DNA of 30,745 nucleotides from Methanosarcinaceae archaeon (GTDB taxonomy: Archaea > Halobacteriota > Methanosarcinia > Methanosarcinales > Methanosarcinaceae). Position 1 is the first letter of the stretch. The number at the start of each line of letters is the position of its first letter. This document shows positions 1 through 8,340 of this stretch, piece after piece. The notes beneath the pieces are model-generated. The model saw nothing but the letters and a program-made list of their open reading frames with translations, was not told the origin of the DNA and ran no database searches. A program made the position numbers and the translations under genes. Location of the stretch: assembly GCA_028690255.1 (NCBI GenBank), contig JAQVBP010000013.1, forward strand, positions 1 through 30,745. Direction: 5' to 3'.

Positions 1-1
1 T

Positions 2-523
2 GTGGTCGTAGCTGCGGTTTTCAGCTACGTTATGCTCGGAGCAGGGTTCTATACAACCCAGAAAAGTCAGGAAGTCGTGCACACAGGTGTAATGCAGGCA
101 AGCAGCAGTCTTGAGCCTTCCGGAGATATGATCGTAGCAGGAGCCTCAGGAAATGTGGTGAGAAATATAACTATGTATATAACAAACACCGCAGGTGGGT
201 CGTCTGTTGACCTGGACCAAACAATTATCACATACTCAGACAAGGATGATTTCTGTACAGAAGGGTTCGGAGCGGATAAGGCTACTAGGCCCTGGAATTA
301 TACTGAAGTAATTAGTGACGGCGGACCAGTGAATTTAGTTGAAGGTGGCGAAAAATATAAATTAGAAATAGATTTAGAAAAATTAATAGGTGACCCCGCC
401 AAGAGGCCTGGAATAAACGAAAATATTAGACTTGAGATTAAACCCCCTGAAGGTGCGGTCCTTATCATTGGAAGAACAATGCCGGCTGCAATAATCGAAA
501 ATACATGTTATGCGGTATACTGA
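2..523 (+). CDS. flaB: Archaellin (archaeal flagellin), 5'-truncated by window edge
   Basis: Structural subunit of the archaellum filament, made as a prearchaellin, cleaved by the FlaK/PibD peptidase and assembled outside the cell. The visible part begins inside the hydrophobic N-terminal helix (VVAAVFSYVMLGAGFYTTQK), which is almost identical to residues 24-43 of the next gene, so the signal peptide and about 23 residues lie off the window. The GTG at position 2 is an internal valine codon, not a start. The rest is a Gly/Ser/Asp-rich beta domain ending in the EIKPPEGA motif shared with its neighbour. It stops 11 bases before the next archaellin start. The pair is a tandem duplication: the first 100 visible bases are nearly identical to the matching part of the second gene, while the surface-exposed middles diverge. 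Identification is firm; the exact paralogue number is not. Confidence 0.93.
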   Translation: MVVAAVFSYVMLGAGFYTTQKSQEVVHTGVMQASSSLEPSGDMIVAGASGNVVRNITMYITNTAGGSSVDLDQTIITYSDKDDFCTEGFGADKATRPWNYTEVISDGGPVNLVEGGEKYKLEIDLEKLIGDPAKRPGINENIRLEIKPPEGAVLIIGRTMPAAIIENTCYAVY

Positions 524-534
524 GGTGTTCTATA

Positions 535-1107
535 ATGTGGAATAAATTCCAAAATAATAATAAAGGGTTTACCGGACTTGAAGCAGCAATTGTCCTGGTG
601 GCCTTTGTGGTCGTGGCTGCGGTTTTCAGTTACGTTATGCTCGGAGCAGGGTTCTATACAACCCAAAAAAGTCAGGAAGTTGTGCACACAGGTGTAATGC
701 AGGCAAGTAGTAGTATTGAACTGGCCGGAGATGTAGTTGCTAATTGTACTGTTGGTAGTGACGAAATCAGCAACGTAACACTATTTTTACAGTTGACCTC
801 GGGTGGTTCATCTGTTGATATTAATAAAACTCTTATAGTATTCACAGCCCCCGGACAGAAACCTGTCGATTTAACAAATAACACATATACAAGTGGTAAG
901 CACTTTAATTTAGTAGAAAAGCATAATGGGAACGGAGATCACCTCATAGACAGATTTGAGAAATTTGAAGTTGCCGTTCCTGTAAAAGACTATAATATTC
1001 AAGCTAACGAGAGGTTCCAGCTTGAGATCAAACCTCCTGAGGGAGCATCCTATACAGTTCACAGACAGGCACCTCCATCAGTTTCTGGAATTATGATACT
1101 TGTTTAA
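535..1107 (+). CDS. flaB: Archaellin (archaeal flagellin) FlaB paralogue
   Basis: Filament subunit of the archaellum, 190 residues. The ATG at 535 is chosen over the in-frame ATG at 505 because a GAGGTG ribosome site lies seven bases before it. It also gives a proper class III signal peptide, MWNKFQNNNKG, followed by FTGLEAAIVLVAF with the Gly before the cleavage site and the conserved +3 Gly and +5 Glu. The hydrophobic helix spans residues about 14-40. The C-terminal half is a beta-rich domain with several N-x-S/T sequons (for example NVT, NKT, NNT), candidate N-glycosylation sites as known for archaellins. It follows the partial archaellin by 11 bases and ends inside a strong hairpin, so the two archaellins are probably the most abundant part of the operon transcript. 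Very confident as to family. Confidence 0.96.
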   Translation: MWNKFQNNNKGFTGLEAAIVLVAFVVVAAVFSYVMLGAGFYTTQKSQEVVHTGVMQASSSIELAGDVVANCTVGSDEISNVTLFLQLTSGGSSVDINKTLIVFTAPGQKPVDLTNNTYTSGKHFNLVEKHNGNGDHLIDRFEKFEVAVPVKDYNIQANERFQLEIKPPEGASYTVHRQAPPSVSGIMILV

Positions 1108-1118
1108 GTATCATAATT
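1089..1118 (+). terminator. Intra-operon hairpin with T-rich tail after the archaellins
   Basis: A perfect 13-bp stem (AATTATGATACTT, loop GTTT, and its complement) overlaps the TAA of the second archaellin and is followed by a T-rich run to about base 1138. It sits before the accessory genes, where partial termination or RNA-end protection would raise archaellin mRNA relative to motor mRNA. The structure is seen directly; the attenuation role is inferred. Confidence 0.75.
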
Positions 1119-1147
1119 TTTTATTTTTTTAAATTTTTGGTGATACA

Positions 1148-1858
1148 ATGGATGACACGGGAGCTTTTGACCAGTCTATGATTGATAATATCGTAGCTGC
1201 AGCTGAAGGCGACACTATAGAATCCAAAGTTGCAAATCTTGAAGAAGAGGTAACCGAACTCAAGGGGGCTATAAAAAATCTTCTTATGGATATCAGGGAA
1301 ACAATGGGAGTTCTTGAGAACCCGTTCCAGAATATACAGGGTATTGCTAATATGTCGGGAGCCATGTTAACTCCACAGGTTTCTGCAGATGAAATAGTAG
1401 AAAAACCTGAACCTGAACCTGAACCTGAACCTGAACCTGAACCTGAACCTGAAGATGTGGACTTGGACTTTATGGGACCGGTCCCTGGTCCCTTTGAAGA
1501 TATAAAACGAGCTAGTGTAAAACGATCTGTAAGATCGGGTAATAAACTCCTTGATCCCCTGGCCTTTTACAAGACTATAGTCTGGAGCAAGGACATGGCG
1601 GAGAAATATGATCAGAAAACCATAGAGGAATTGGTTGAGATATTCTCTCTTTTAGGGTATATTCCCACGGATATAAAGGATATTGTAATAAAAATCACTG
1701 AAATACTGGATAAAAACAATAACCTTGATAGTGCCGTAATGGATCTATATAAACTGTACCACGTATTCACCCCTGAAGACCAATCTCTGGATTCCAAAGT
1801 ACTGGATTACTTCCTGACCGAAGAAGATACGGTGAAAGATTTATGGCGAAGGAAGTGA
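1148..1858 (+). CDS. Archaellum accessory protein, ArlC/D/E-type fusion
   Basis: Cytoplasmic scaffold of the archaellum motor, thought to link the motor to chemotaxis input (CheF) in euryarchaea. 236 residues. The N-terminal part (about 15-65) is a predicted coiled coil with LEEEVTELKGAIKNLL, typical of FlaC-type proteins. Residues about 86-101 are eight Pro-Glu repeats acting as a rigid linker. The C-terminal domain (about 130-236), with DPLAFYKTIVWSKDMAEKY and the LGYIP and DLWRRK segments, matches the FlaD/FlaE domain. The start has a GGTGAT site four bases upstream. The gene overlaps the next by 16 bases, indicating translational coupling. FlaC and FlaD/E parts are joined here, as in several euryarchaea, so no separate flaC, flaD or flaE is expected. 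Confidence 0.85.
   Translation: MDDTGAFDQSMIDNIVAAAEGDTIESKVANLEEEVTELKGAIKNLLMDIRETMGVLENPFQNIQGIANMSGAMLTPQVSADEIVEKPEPEPEPEPEPEPEPEDVDLDFMGPVPGPFEDIKRASVKRSVRSGNKLLDPLAFYKTIVWSKDMAEKYDQKTIEELVEIFSLLGYIPTDIKDIVIKITEILDKNNNLDSAVMDLYKLYHVFTPEDQSLDSKVLDYFLTEEDTVKDLWRRK
1406..1453 (+). repeat. Hexanucleotide microsatellite (CCTGAA)x8 encoding (Pro-Glu)8
   Basis: Eight perfect CCTGAA units lie in frame within the ArlC/D/E-type gene and encode the Pro-Glu linker. Unit gain or loss would keep the frame but change linker length between the coiled coil and the D/E domain. Confidence 0.95.
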
Positions 1859-2328
1859 TCGTTTCAGCAATACTCATGATAGCGAGTGTTATAGCTGCAG
1901 TGACATTTGTTAATGCGATCATTCCTTCGGTCTATGAATTATCTCAGTCATATAACTCCGTTGCAAGAAATATGGAAGACCAGTTTAAAACAGATATCGA
2001 GATTATATTTGTTTATCCTCATGACGAAACCGGTAATGATACTGTATCACTCTGGATAAAAAATGTTGGGTCCTCCGAGATACCCTTTGAAAATCTAATA
2101 TATAGTAATATTTTTCTTAGTAGTTCTTCACAATACTGTAATCCGGATTTTGAGTCAGCGTCACCTCCTTCATGGAACTATACTTCAGTGGATAAAACTG
2201 ATAACATATGGGGCCGTGGGGAGACTATTGAACTGACAATAACGCCCGGGTTTGAGCTAAGTGGAAAATATCAAATTAGCTTTTACCTATATAACGGAAT
2301 CTCAGTATCCGATACCTTTTCAAAGTGA
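1843..2328 (+). CDS. flaG: Archaellum stator-type protein, ArlG-like
   Basis: 161 residues, one N-terminal transmembrane helix (about 5-29, VIVSAILMIASVIAAVTFVN) and an extracytoplasmic beta-sandwich. ArlG and ArlF form the pseudoperiplasmic part that anchors the motor, ArlF binding the S-layer. The sequence shows the pattern known from haloarchaeal FlaG: an IAS-type helix, FKTDIEIIFVYP, a WIKNVGSSEIP strand like the VKNTGS motif, and a closing SGKYQISFYLYNG. ATG 1843 has GGTGA seven bases upstream and overlaps the previous gene. FlaF and FlaG are both short and diverge fast, so the F versus G assignment is moderately sure, membership of the pair very sure. Confidence 0.75.
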   Translation: MAKEVIVSAILMIASVIAAVTFVNAIIPSVYELSQSYNSVARNMEDQFKTDIEIIFVYPHDETGNDTVSLWIKNVGSSEIPFENLIYSNIFLSSSSQYCNPDFESASPPSWNYTSVDKTDNIWGRGETIELTITPGFELSGKYQISFYLYNGISVSDTFSK

Positions 2329-2332
2329 TAAT

Positions 2333-2806
2333 ATGGGCCTTGATACAGTAATCGTAGCGTTTTTCGTAATCGAGATGATCCTGGTAGCGGGAGGGGCTAT
2401 AACAATGGGGACCAGTGAAGTATTAGAATCTTCTTATGAGGGATACGTTGCGATTCATGAAACAACTATGAATAGGCTCCATACTGATATTGAAATAGTG
2501 AGCATATGGAAAAGTGACGTAGCAAATCACACAACCTTCAAAGTTCAAAATACGGGTGAAACCAAATTAAGCAATTTTGAGCTATGGGATGTTATTCTAA
2601 TTGAAGAAAGTCAAGCATCATATTTGACTTATAATACTGATTATAAAATTGTAGACCGTTATGAAATTATAAATCCCGGAATTCTGGACCCACATGAAAA
2701 TATTGAAATTGAATTATTGAAGTTCGATCCTAATAACGACGGGATTATCAAAATAATCACTGAAAACGGTATCTCTTCTTCTGTAGAATATAATGGTTCC
2801 GAATGA
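2333..2806 (+). CDS. flaF: Archaellum stator-type protein, ArlF-like
   Basis: 157 residues, with an N-terminal helix (MGLDTVIVAFFVIEMILVAGGA) and a beta-rich outer domain. The ATG at 2333 lies four bases after the previous stop, with GTGAT just upstream; an upstream TTG/ATG extension would run through the preceding gene and is rejected. It shares HTDIEIVSIW and KVQNTGETKL with the preceding protein, and the C-terminal IKIITENGISSSV recalls the FlaF ending. It probably works with the neighbouring ArlG-like protein to fix the motor in the envelope. F/G identity could be swapped; both are certainly archaellum envelope components by position and fold pattern. Confidence 0.72.
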   Translation: MGLDTVIVAFFVIEMILVAGGAITMGTSEVLESSYEGYVAIHETTMNRLHTDIEIVSIWKSDVANHTTFKVQNTGETKLSNFELWDVILIEESQASYLTYNTDYKIVDRYEIINPGILDPHENIEIELLKFDPNNDGIIKIITENGISSSVEYNGSE

Positions 2807-2898
2807 AAGAAAGCCATAGAAGAATTAATTGAATTTGATATTAAAATCGCTTTATGATGGTATCGTCTTTTTTGCAGAATACCTAAGAGGTGATTAAA

Positions 2899-3624
2899 AT
2901 GGGATATATTAATGAGGATGAGGATAAAAAAAACATTATTTCAAGTGGCAATGATGAAATTGATAATAAGTTAGGAGAAGGTATTCCAGTAGGGTCTCTT
3001 GTGCTCATTGAAGGTGAAAACGATACAGGAAAAAGTGTGCTGTGCCAACAAATGATGTATGGTGGATTGAATCAACTTCATAGAATTGCATACTTTTCAA
3101 CAGAGAATACCATAAAAAGCATGCTGGCTCAAATGGAGAGTTTGAGTCTTGATATCTCGGATTTTTATAGTTGGGGTTATTGCAGAATTTTTCCGGTTCA
3201 CCTTGAAGGGGTCGAATGGACTTCCGAACAAATGAAAGGAACACTGCACCTCGTTATAAATCATATTAAAAGTATGAAGGAAAAGGTCATTATTATTGAT
3301 TCTCTCACGATGTTCACCACTTATTCTGATGAAGATAACATACTTGAATTTCTTACCAGCTTGAAAAACCTTTGTGACAAAGGTTATTCGATATTCCTTA
3401 CCCTGCACCAGCATGCTTTCAAAGAAGATACACTTGTAAGGATACGGTCTTCATGTGATTGTCACCTCGTTCTTAAAAAGGAGCAGCTCACTGATCGCTA
3501 TGTTAGCGTTATGGAAGTATCAAAAATAAGAGGTGCTAAGAAAAGCACAGGTAATATAGTGAGCTTTGAAGTTCAACCTGGATTTGGATTAAAGATAATT
3601 CCGATAGCACAGGCCAAGGTGTAA
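2899..3624 (+). CDS. flaH: Archaellum ATP-binding regulator ArlH (FlaH), KaiC-like
   Basis: 241-residue RecA/KaiC-superfamily ATP-binding protein that binds the ArlI motor in the cytoplasm and is needed for assembly and switching. The Walker A motif GENDTGKS is near residue 38, the Walker B region VIIIDSLTMF near 130, and the sensor-like LTLHQHAF near 170. Many family members bind but barely hydrolyse ATP. ATG 2899 is chosen over the in-frame GTG 2890 because the GAGGTGATT ribosome site overlaps 2890. A 92-base gap separates it from the previous gene and 283 bases from flaI, which is loose for this operon. Confidence 0.94.
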   Translation: MGYINEDEDKKNIISSGNDEIDNKLGEGIPVGSLVLIEGENDTGKSVLCQQMMYGGLNQLHRIAYFSTENTIKSMLAQMESLSLDISDFYSWGYCRIFPVHLEGVEWTSEQMKGTLHLVINHIKSMKEKVIIIDSLTMFTTYSDEDNILEFLTSLKNLCDKGYSIFLTLHQHAFKEDTLVRIRSSCDCHLVLKKEQLTDRYVSVMEVSKIRGAKKSTGNIVSFEVQPGFGLKIIPIAQAKV

Positions 3625-3907
3625 CGAGATTTAAGCTAAAGCAATTTAAAACTGATTTATATTAAATGTTCACATTTTAGAAGTCATATGCTTAAACTTA
3701 TATTCATATACAGGCCAGGTTAGAATCTCTAAATCGTTATCATCTGCCCTCACAGATTTGTGGACAAACAGATATGCGCCTTAAAATACGGAAGTCAGGA
3801 TATTATTACTTAAATGATCAATATACAGGAATTATTGTCCCCTATTGGAGGGGGTCAAAATGTGGATTTGTTACGAATTAAGAATTAATCATACATGAGA
3901 TATAGAC
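3625..3907 (+). other. flaH-flaI intergenic gap
   Basis: A 283-base A/T-rich gap inside the archaellum operon. The only structured content seen is a GGAGGGGG ribosome site with a 12-codon frame at its 3' end (listed separately). No convincing terminator hairpin or TATA box with fixed spacing was found, so an internal promoter is possible but unproven. Confidence 0.5.
3860..3898 (+). CDS. 12-codon upstream frame, in frame with flaI
   Basis: An ATG placed five bases after a strong GGAGGGGG site opens the frame MWICYELRINHT and then meets TGA at 3896. It is in the same reading frame as flaI, whose ATG (3908) lies nine bases further and has only a weak ribosome site of its own. It is either a leader peptide coupling translation to flaI, or the original flaI start cut off by a nonsense change. 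Translation is inferred, not shown. Confidence 0.4.
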   Translation: MWICYELRINHT

Positions 3908-5767
3908 ATGGATAGCATCGAGGATAAGCTCAGTCTTGAGAATGGTCATACATTTAGTACGGGAGTGTATGCAAATTTTCCGTTCAAACCAAAAAAGTAT
4001 GACGGACACGACCATTCAAATCTAAAAACGTGTAATCTTTACAAGCTTCTTCCCCCCGAAATGAAAAAAGAAGTTGAAAAGAATCTTCATCTTCTGGAGT
4101 ATCTGCATATCCTGCCTATAGATACAACGGGAATACCAAGATATATCCCTACCCTTGAATCAAAACATGGGGACCTGGAAAGTCCCAATTTGATATACAA
4201 GACCAGCGACCAGACTTATGTACACATTTATCCAAACAAAAATGACGTAAGGAATTTCTATATCCCTATAGAACCGATACTTCTAACCGGAGTTGGAAGT
4301 CTCATAAAACAGCTGGAAATAAAACTTGTAGATTATCTTACCGGGATTGAATTTGATCCTGAAGATGTAGCAGAGAAAGAGAGGATCTTAAGGGAATCTT
4401 TAGCCGATATTTGTGTAATTGGAGCTCAAACTAAAATAAATAATGCCAGTTCCGGAACCAAAAAAATTTTTGATAAATTGTTGAAATCTGCCTCTTTTTT
4501 AGATAAAAGTGAAAAAGGTGATAATCATATCTATTTATCAAAAGAGCATTATGATGCGCTGAGATATTCAATAATAAGAGATAAAATCGGGCTGGGTTTT
4601 CTGGATCCTTATATAAAGGACAGTAATATTGAAGATATAACCTGCAATGGATTGGGGCCTATATTCATAGAACACAAGGTGTTCAAGGGGTTGAGGAGTA
4701 TTATTGAATTTAATGAAAACGATGCACTCAACCGATATATCATAAGGCTTGCAGAAAGAATTGGTAAACCCATTACTTTTAGAGATCCCATTGTTGACTC
4801 CACACTTCCGGACGGGTCAAGGATTAATATTGTTTTTGGTAATGACATAAGTAAAAATGGAAGTAATTTCACCATACGAAAATTCAATGAAATTCCGTTC
4901 AGTATTCTTCAGATTATAAAAGGCGGAACTCTGGATTATAGGATTGCAGCTTACCTCTGGATTCTTATCTCGGAAGGCATGAGTGGTTTTATCTGTGGGG
5001 AAACGGCGAGTGGTAAAACAACTACATTGAATGGAATTACAGCATTTGTAAACCCTGAAGCAAAAATTGTTTCAATTGAAGATACTCCTGAACTACAGAT
5101 TCCTCATAAAAATTGGACCCGGGAAATGACACGAGGGAGTACAAGGGGGGGTGGGGCAACCGGGGAAGGAAGCGGTTCAGACGTTACAATGTTCGATCTT
5201 CTCAAAGCGGGATTAAGGCAGAGGCCAAATTACATCATGGTGGGAGAAATCAGAGGTGTTGAAGGAAACGTAGCCTTTCAGGCAATGCAAACAGGGCACC
5301 CTGTAATGTCAACCTTTCACGCTGCAACTGTCGAAAAGTTGATTCAGAGAGTTACCGCCGACCCTATAAACATTCCTAAAACGTATATGGATAACCTCAA
5401 TTTTGTTATAATACAATCTGCTGTCAGAAGGCCGAATGGCAAAATAGTAAGAAGAGTACTTAGTGTAAATGAGCTGATTGGATATAATCCGGATAAAGGC
5501 GGAATTTCATTCATAGAGGCCTTTTCCTGGGACCCGGTTACTGATACGCATATATTCAATGCTATGGGAAGTTCGTATCTGCTTGAGTCGAAAATAGCTA
5601 CACGGCTTGGAATACCGGGAAAGAAAAAGAAAGCAATTTATGATGAAATTGAAAAAAGAGCAAAAATATTGGAAAGATTGGCCAACGAAGGAATTCTAAA
5701 TTATTATGATGTTTTTGATACGATTGCGAAGGTTACAAAACACGGCATGTTGAGAATTCAGTTTTAA
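3908..5767 (+). CDS. flaI: Archaellum motor ATPase ArlI (FlaI), type II/IV secretion ATPase family
   Basis: Hexameric cytoplasmic ATPase that drives both assembly and rotation of the archaellum. 619 residues, longer than many homologues (about 520-550) because of a long N-terminal region of roughly 230 residues. The PilT/VirB11-type core follows: Walker A GETASGKTT near residue 363, the Asp-box VSIEDTPELQ near 395, a Gly/Ser/Arg-rich loop (TRGSTRGGGATGEGSGS), Walker B YIMVGEIRG near 441, and the His-box GHPVMSTFHA near 460. It lies 11 bases before flaJ. Its own ribosome site is poor, and the better site upstream belongs to an in-frame 12-codon frame ending in TGA, so translation may be by re-initiation. 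Family assignment is certain. Confidence 0.96.
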   Translation: MDSIEDKLSLENGHTFSTGVYANFPFKPKKYDGHDHSNLKTCNLYKLLPPEMKKEVEKNLHLLEYLHILPIDTTGIPRYIPTLESKHGDLESPNLIYKTSDQTYVHIYPNKNDVRNFYIPIEPILLTGVGSLIKQLEIKLVDYLTGIEFDPEDVAEKERILRESLADICVIGAQTKINNASSGTKKIFDKLLKSASFLDKSEKGDNHIYLSKEHYDALRYSIIRDKIGLGFLDPYIKDSNIEDITCNGLGPIFIEHKVFKGLRSIIEFNENDALNRYIIRLAERIGKPITFRDPIVDSTLPDGSRINIVFGNDISKNGSNFTIRKFNEIPFSILQIIKGGTLDYRIAAYLWILISEGMSGFICGETASGKTTTLNGITAFVNPEAKIVSIEDTPELQIPHKNWTREMTRGSTRGGGATGEGSGSDVTMFDLLKAGLRQRPNYIMVGEIRGVEGNVAFQAMQTGHPVMSTFHAATVEKLIQRVTADPINIPKTYMDNLNFVIIQSAVRRPNGKIVRRVLSVNELIGYNPDKGGISFIEAFSWDPVTDTHIFNAMGSSYLLESKIATRLGIPGKKKKAIYDEIEKRAKILERLANEGILNYYDVFDTIAKVTKHGMLRIQF

Positions 5768-5778
5768 TGGTGATTTAG

Positions 5779-7404
5779 ATGAAAATCCCTGATCTCAAAA
5801 ATATTCTTCGCAAAAGGACTACTACTCCAGATACTTCACAATCGATAATAGATCAGATTTCTCATAAAGTAAGGAGCTACAAGAATGAGCTCTATATGAG
5901 TAATGATATGCTTTTTTCCCTCACCTATATGGCATCAATTTCAACGGCCAACCTTACAAGGGATAAAATATTTGGAAGTATCTCTGCAAAGAAGGAATAT
6001 TGTCCAAGTTTTTATTTTAATAAAATTCGTGAGCTGTCCCAGAACTGGAACTATGATTACGCCAGCTCATGTGAAATTATATCCACACGAGTAAAAAACG
6101 AGAAATTACGGGAACTATTCAATAGATTATCAAATGCCATCTCTGTAGGAGAACCTGATTCCGAATTTCTCACCAAAGAGTGGAAATTATTTAAGACAAA
6201 AAGAAAGGATGAATTTGAAAGAAATCTTGAAACCACAAAAGAGTGGGCAAATGCTTATTCCGCATTGCTTGTTTCTACTGCCCTTATAGCCATAATCGTA
6301 TTACTTTCTGTAATATTATATAATATAGGGGATACAGCACGTACATTAAATTCTACAATAATTATTGTATTTTTTATGGCATTTTCTGGAGTGGGCTTAA
6401 TATTCAGTGCTTCTCCTAAGGATGCCAGAGTCCACGATTTGGATATAAAATCAAAAGAACAGGTATATATCTATAAGTGGATTCCTTTTACACTTGCTAT
6501 ATCTGCACTTATTGTTATATTATTCACGATTATACCGACTTTTATCAATCCGATTGAATTTTACGTTGATATCAAAGGACTTGGTATGCTTGTTGCGGGG
6601 ATAGTCCTGCTGCCGGTTGGAATCGTTGCAAACCGGGATATTCAAAAAATAAATAAAAGAGATGAATGTTATACAACATTTATAAGAAGCCTTGGCTCTA
6701 TTATGAGCGGTTCCGGGTTGACAGTTTCAAAAGCTCTATTAAAGATTGACCCAAAAAACCTTGGGGAACTGGAGGGAATGAGTAGAGACCTTTATAAAGT
6801 ACTGGCATCCGGCCTGGAACCCAATCTCTGCTGGAAAAAGTTTGTTGGAGAAACGGGCAGTTATTTGATATACAAATTAACAAATGTTTATGTAGATGCT
6901 ATAAACCTGGGGGGAAATGCGGATACCGTAGGAGAGCTTGTGAGTTCATCCAATCTTGAAATAGTTCTTTTAAGAATGAATAGGGATCGCATAGCTAAAG
7001 GATTTACAAATCTTGTCATACCCCTTCACGTATCAATGATTGCTCTTCTTCTATTTATAGGCGAGATTTTGACAATATTTTCGACTATCATATCAACCCT
7101 TTTTGTTAAATTTAACGTCACTGATGATAAACTTGAAGGATTACCCTCCAGTTTAGGCGGTCTGAATTTAGGCATATTTGGTGGGGTTCCCGTTGAATTA
7201 TTGGGACAATTTGTTGTAATAGTAATTATTATTATAACCATAGCAAATGTATTGGCAATTATTGCTGTCAAAGGTGGACCAATGTACCTGGCAACATATT
7301 ATGGCGGAATTATGTTTATCCTGTCGGGTATATTAATGATTGTGATTCCTCCAATAGTGGGGTCCGTGTTCTCATTTGATGGATTATTAACCAGCCTTGA
7401 ATGA
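5779..7404 (+). CDS. flaJ: Archaellum membrane platform protein ArlJ (FlaJ), TadC/GspF type
   Basis: Polytopic membrane core that recruits ArlI and ArlH to the base of the filament. 541 residues. The N-terminal cytoplasmic part (1-165) carries the first GspF-like helical domain (SLTYMASIST through FLTKEWKLFKTKRKDEFER). Membrane helices occur near residues 165-188, 195-212, 232-255 and 265-285. A second charged cytoplasmic GspF domain is at about 290-410, and three or four C-terminal helices end at VIPPIVGSVFSF. A GGTGAT site is placed five bases before the ATG. The operon order H-I-J supports the call. Confidence 0.94.
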   Translation: MKIPDLKNILRKRTTTPDTSQSIIDQISHKVRSYKNELYMSNDMLFSLTYMASISTANLTRDKIFGSISAKKEYCPSFYFNKIRELSQNWNYDYASSCEIISTRVKNEKLRELFNRLSNAISVGEPDSEFLTKEWKLFKTKRKDEFERNLETTKEWANAYSALLVSTALIAIIVLLSVILYNIGDTARTLNSTIIIVFFMAFSGVGLIFSASPKDARVHDLDIKSKEQVYIYKWIPFTLAISALIVILFTIIPTFINPIEFYVDIKGLGMLVAGIVLLPVGIVANRDIQKINKRDECYTTFIRSLGSIMSGSGLTVSKALLKIDPKNLGELEGMSRDLYKVLASGLEPNLCWKKFVGETGSYLIYKLTNVYVDAINLGGNADTVGELVSSSNLEIVLLRMNRDRIAKGFTNLVIPLHVSMIALLLFIGEILTIFSTIISTLFVKFNVTDDKLEGLPSSLGGLNLGIFGGVPVELLGQFVVIVIIIITIANVLAIIAVKGGPMYLATYYGGIMFILSGILMIVIPPIVGSVFSFDGLLTSLE

Positions 7405-7415
7405 GGTGTATAAAA

Positions 7416-8315
7416 ATGGATATAAATATTCTAAAGGAAAATATTACAATATTCATTGGTATTTTTGTATCTATAGCGATAATGGGAATTGCAACATTAT
7501 ATGATAAATACCAGAATGAAGGAAAAATTTCATTTAATTTCAGTGCATTGAAACCTTCGCCGGATTTGAATAACAAAATAAAAAGTTTCAGCATTAAAGG
7601 TTTTAATGGGTTTCCGAAATTTAAAAATAAGTTCAATAGTTATTTCCGGAGAAAAACCCCTGAAAATAAACCTGATAAAATAAAAATACCCTTCCTTAAA
7701 CAAAAAAAGAGCATTCAGGAACTAATTGGTAATTTAAAATCCAAAATTTCTTCTATTTCGTCCACCTTATCCGGAAAGGGAAATAACCCGGGTGCTGGAA
7801 AATTAGATATATCATCTAAAAATGCAAAAGCCTCAAAATCTGACAAAGTCAATGATTTTGATAATATCGTAGAATCCAAAAAGGATGAGTTAGATTTTGA
7901 TGATGACCTTTTAATTGAAATGTCTACTGCAAGCAGTTTTAATGATTACAATCCTACAGTATCAGAACCTGAAGAGTCCTTATCCGCCGGAGAGGTGGTT
8001 TCAGAGATTGATGCATCACTGAACAGTGATTTAATGTTCGATGACAGTGAATTTGATGTTGGATTTGGGGAAATTGACAGCGAATCTTCCGAAGACGACC
8101 TCTCGTTTAATTCCGACTTTGAAGACATTAATTTTGAGGACGATAGTGACAGTTTATTAGCTTCATTAAAGAAGGATATTGTAATTCGTAAAGAAGAAAA
8201 AATCGATTTCATGGCTGAGATGCGAGGGGAAAATCTGGATTTGAAATTATTGAAGTCTGAACTTGAAAATGTTCTTGGGGAGCTGAAAAGATACAAACGA
8301 TATTCAAATAACTGA
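7416..8315 (+). CDS. Unrecognised single-helix membrane protein with long charged cytoplasmic tail, end of archaellum operon
   Basis: No family was recognised. 299 residues from the ATG at 7416, which has GAGGTG six bases upstream; an in-frame ATG at 7401 overlaps flaJ and lacks a site. One helix lies near residues 8-30 (ITIFIGIFVSIAIMGIATLY). A Lys/Ser/Pro-rich basic stretch follows to about 140, then an Asp/Glu/Ser-rich acidic stretch of roughly 100 residues that is probably disordered, and a C-terminal amphipathic helix (LKLLKSELENVLGELKRYKR). It follows flaJ by 11 bases, so is probably co-transcribed. The topology recalls crenarchaeal ArlX only in having one helix and a cytoplasmic tail; the sequence does not match what I know of ArlX. 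A motor-tethering or chemosensory adaptor role would be a guess. Confidence 0.8.
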   Translation: MDINILKENITIFIGIFVSIAIMGIATLYDKYQNEGKISFNFSALKPSPDLNNKIKSFSIKGFNGFPKFKNKFNSYFRRKTPENKPDKIKIPFLKQKKSIQELIGNLKSKISSISSTLSGKGNNPGAGKLDISSKNAKASKSDKVNDFDNIVESKKDELDFDDDLLIEMSTASSFNDYNPTVSEPEESLSAGEVVSEIDASLNSDLMFDDSEFDVGFGEIDSESSEDDLSFNSDFEDINFEDDSDSLLASLKKDIVIRKEEKIDFMAEMRGENLDLKLLKSELENVLGELKRYKRYSNN

Positions 8316-8340
8316 AAAACAAAAAAAAGAGTGATGAAAA

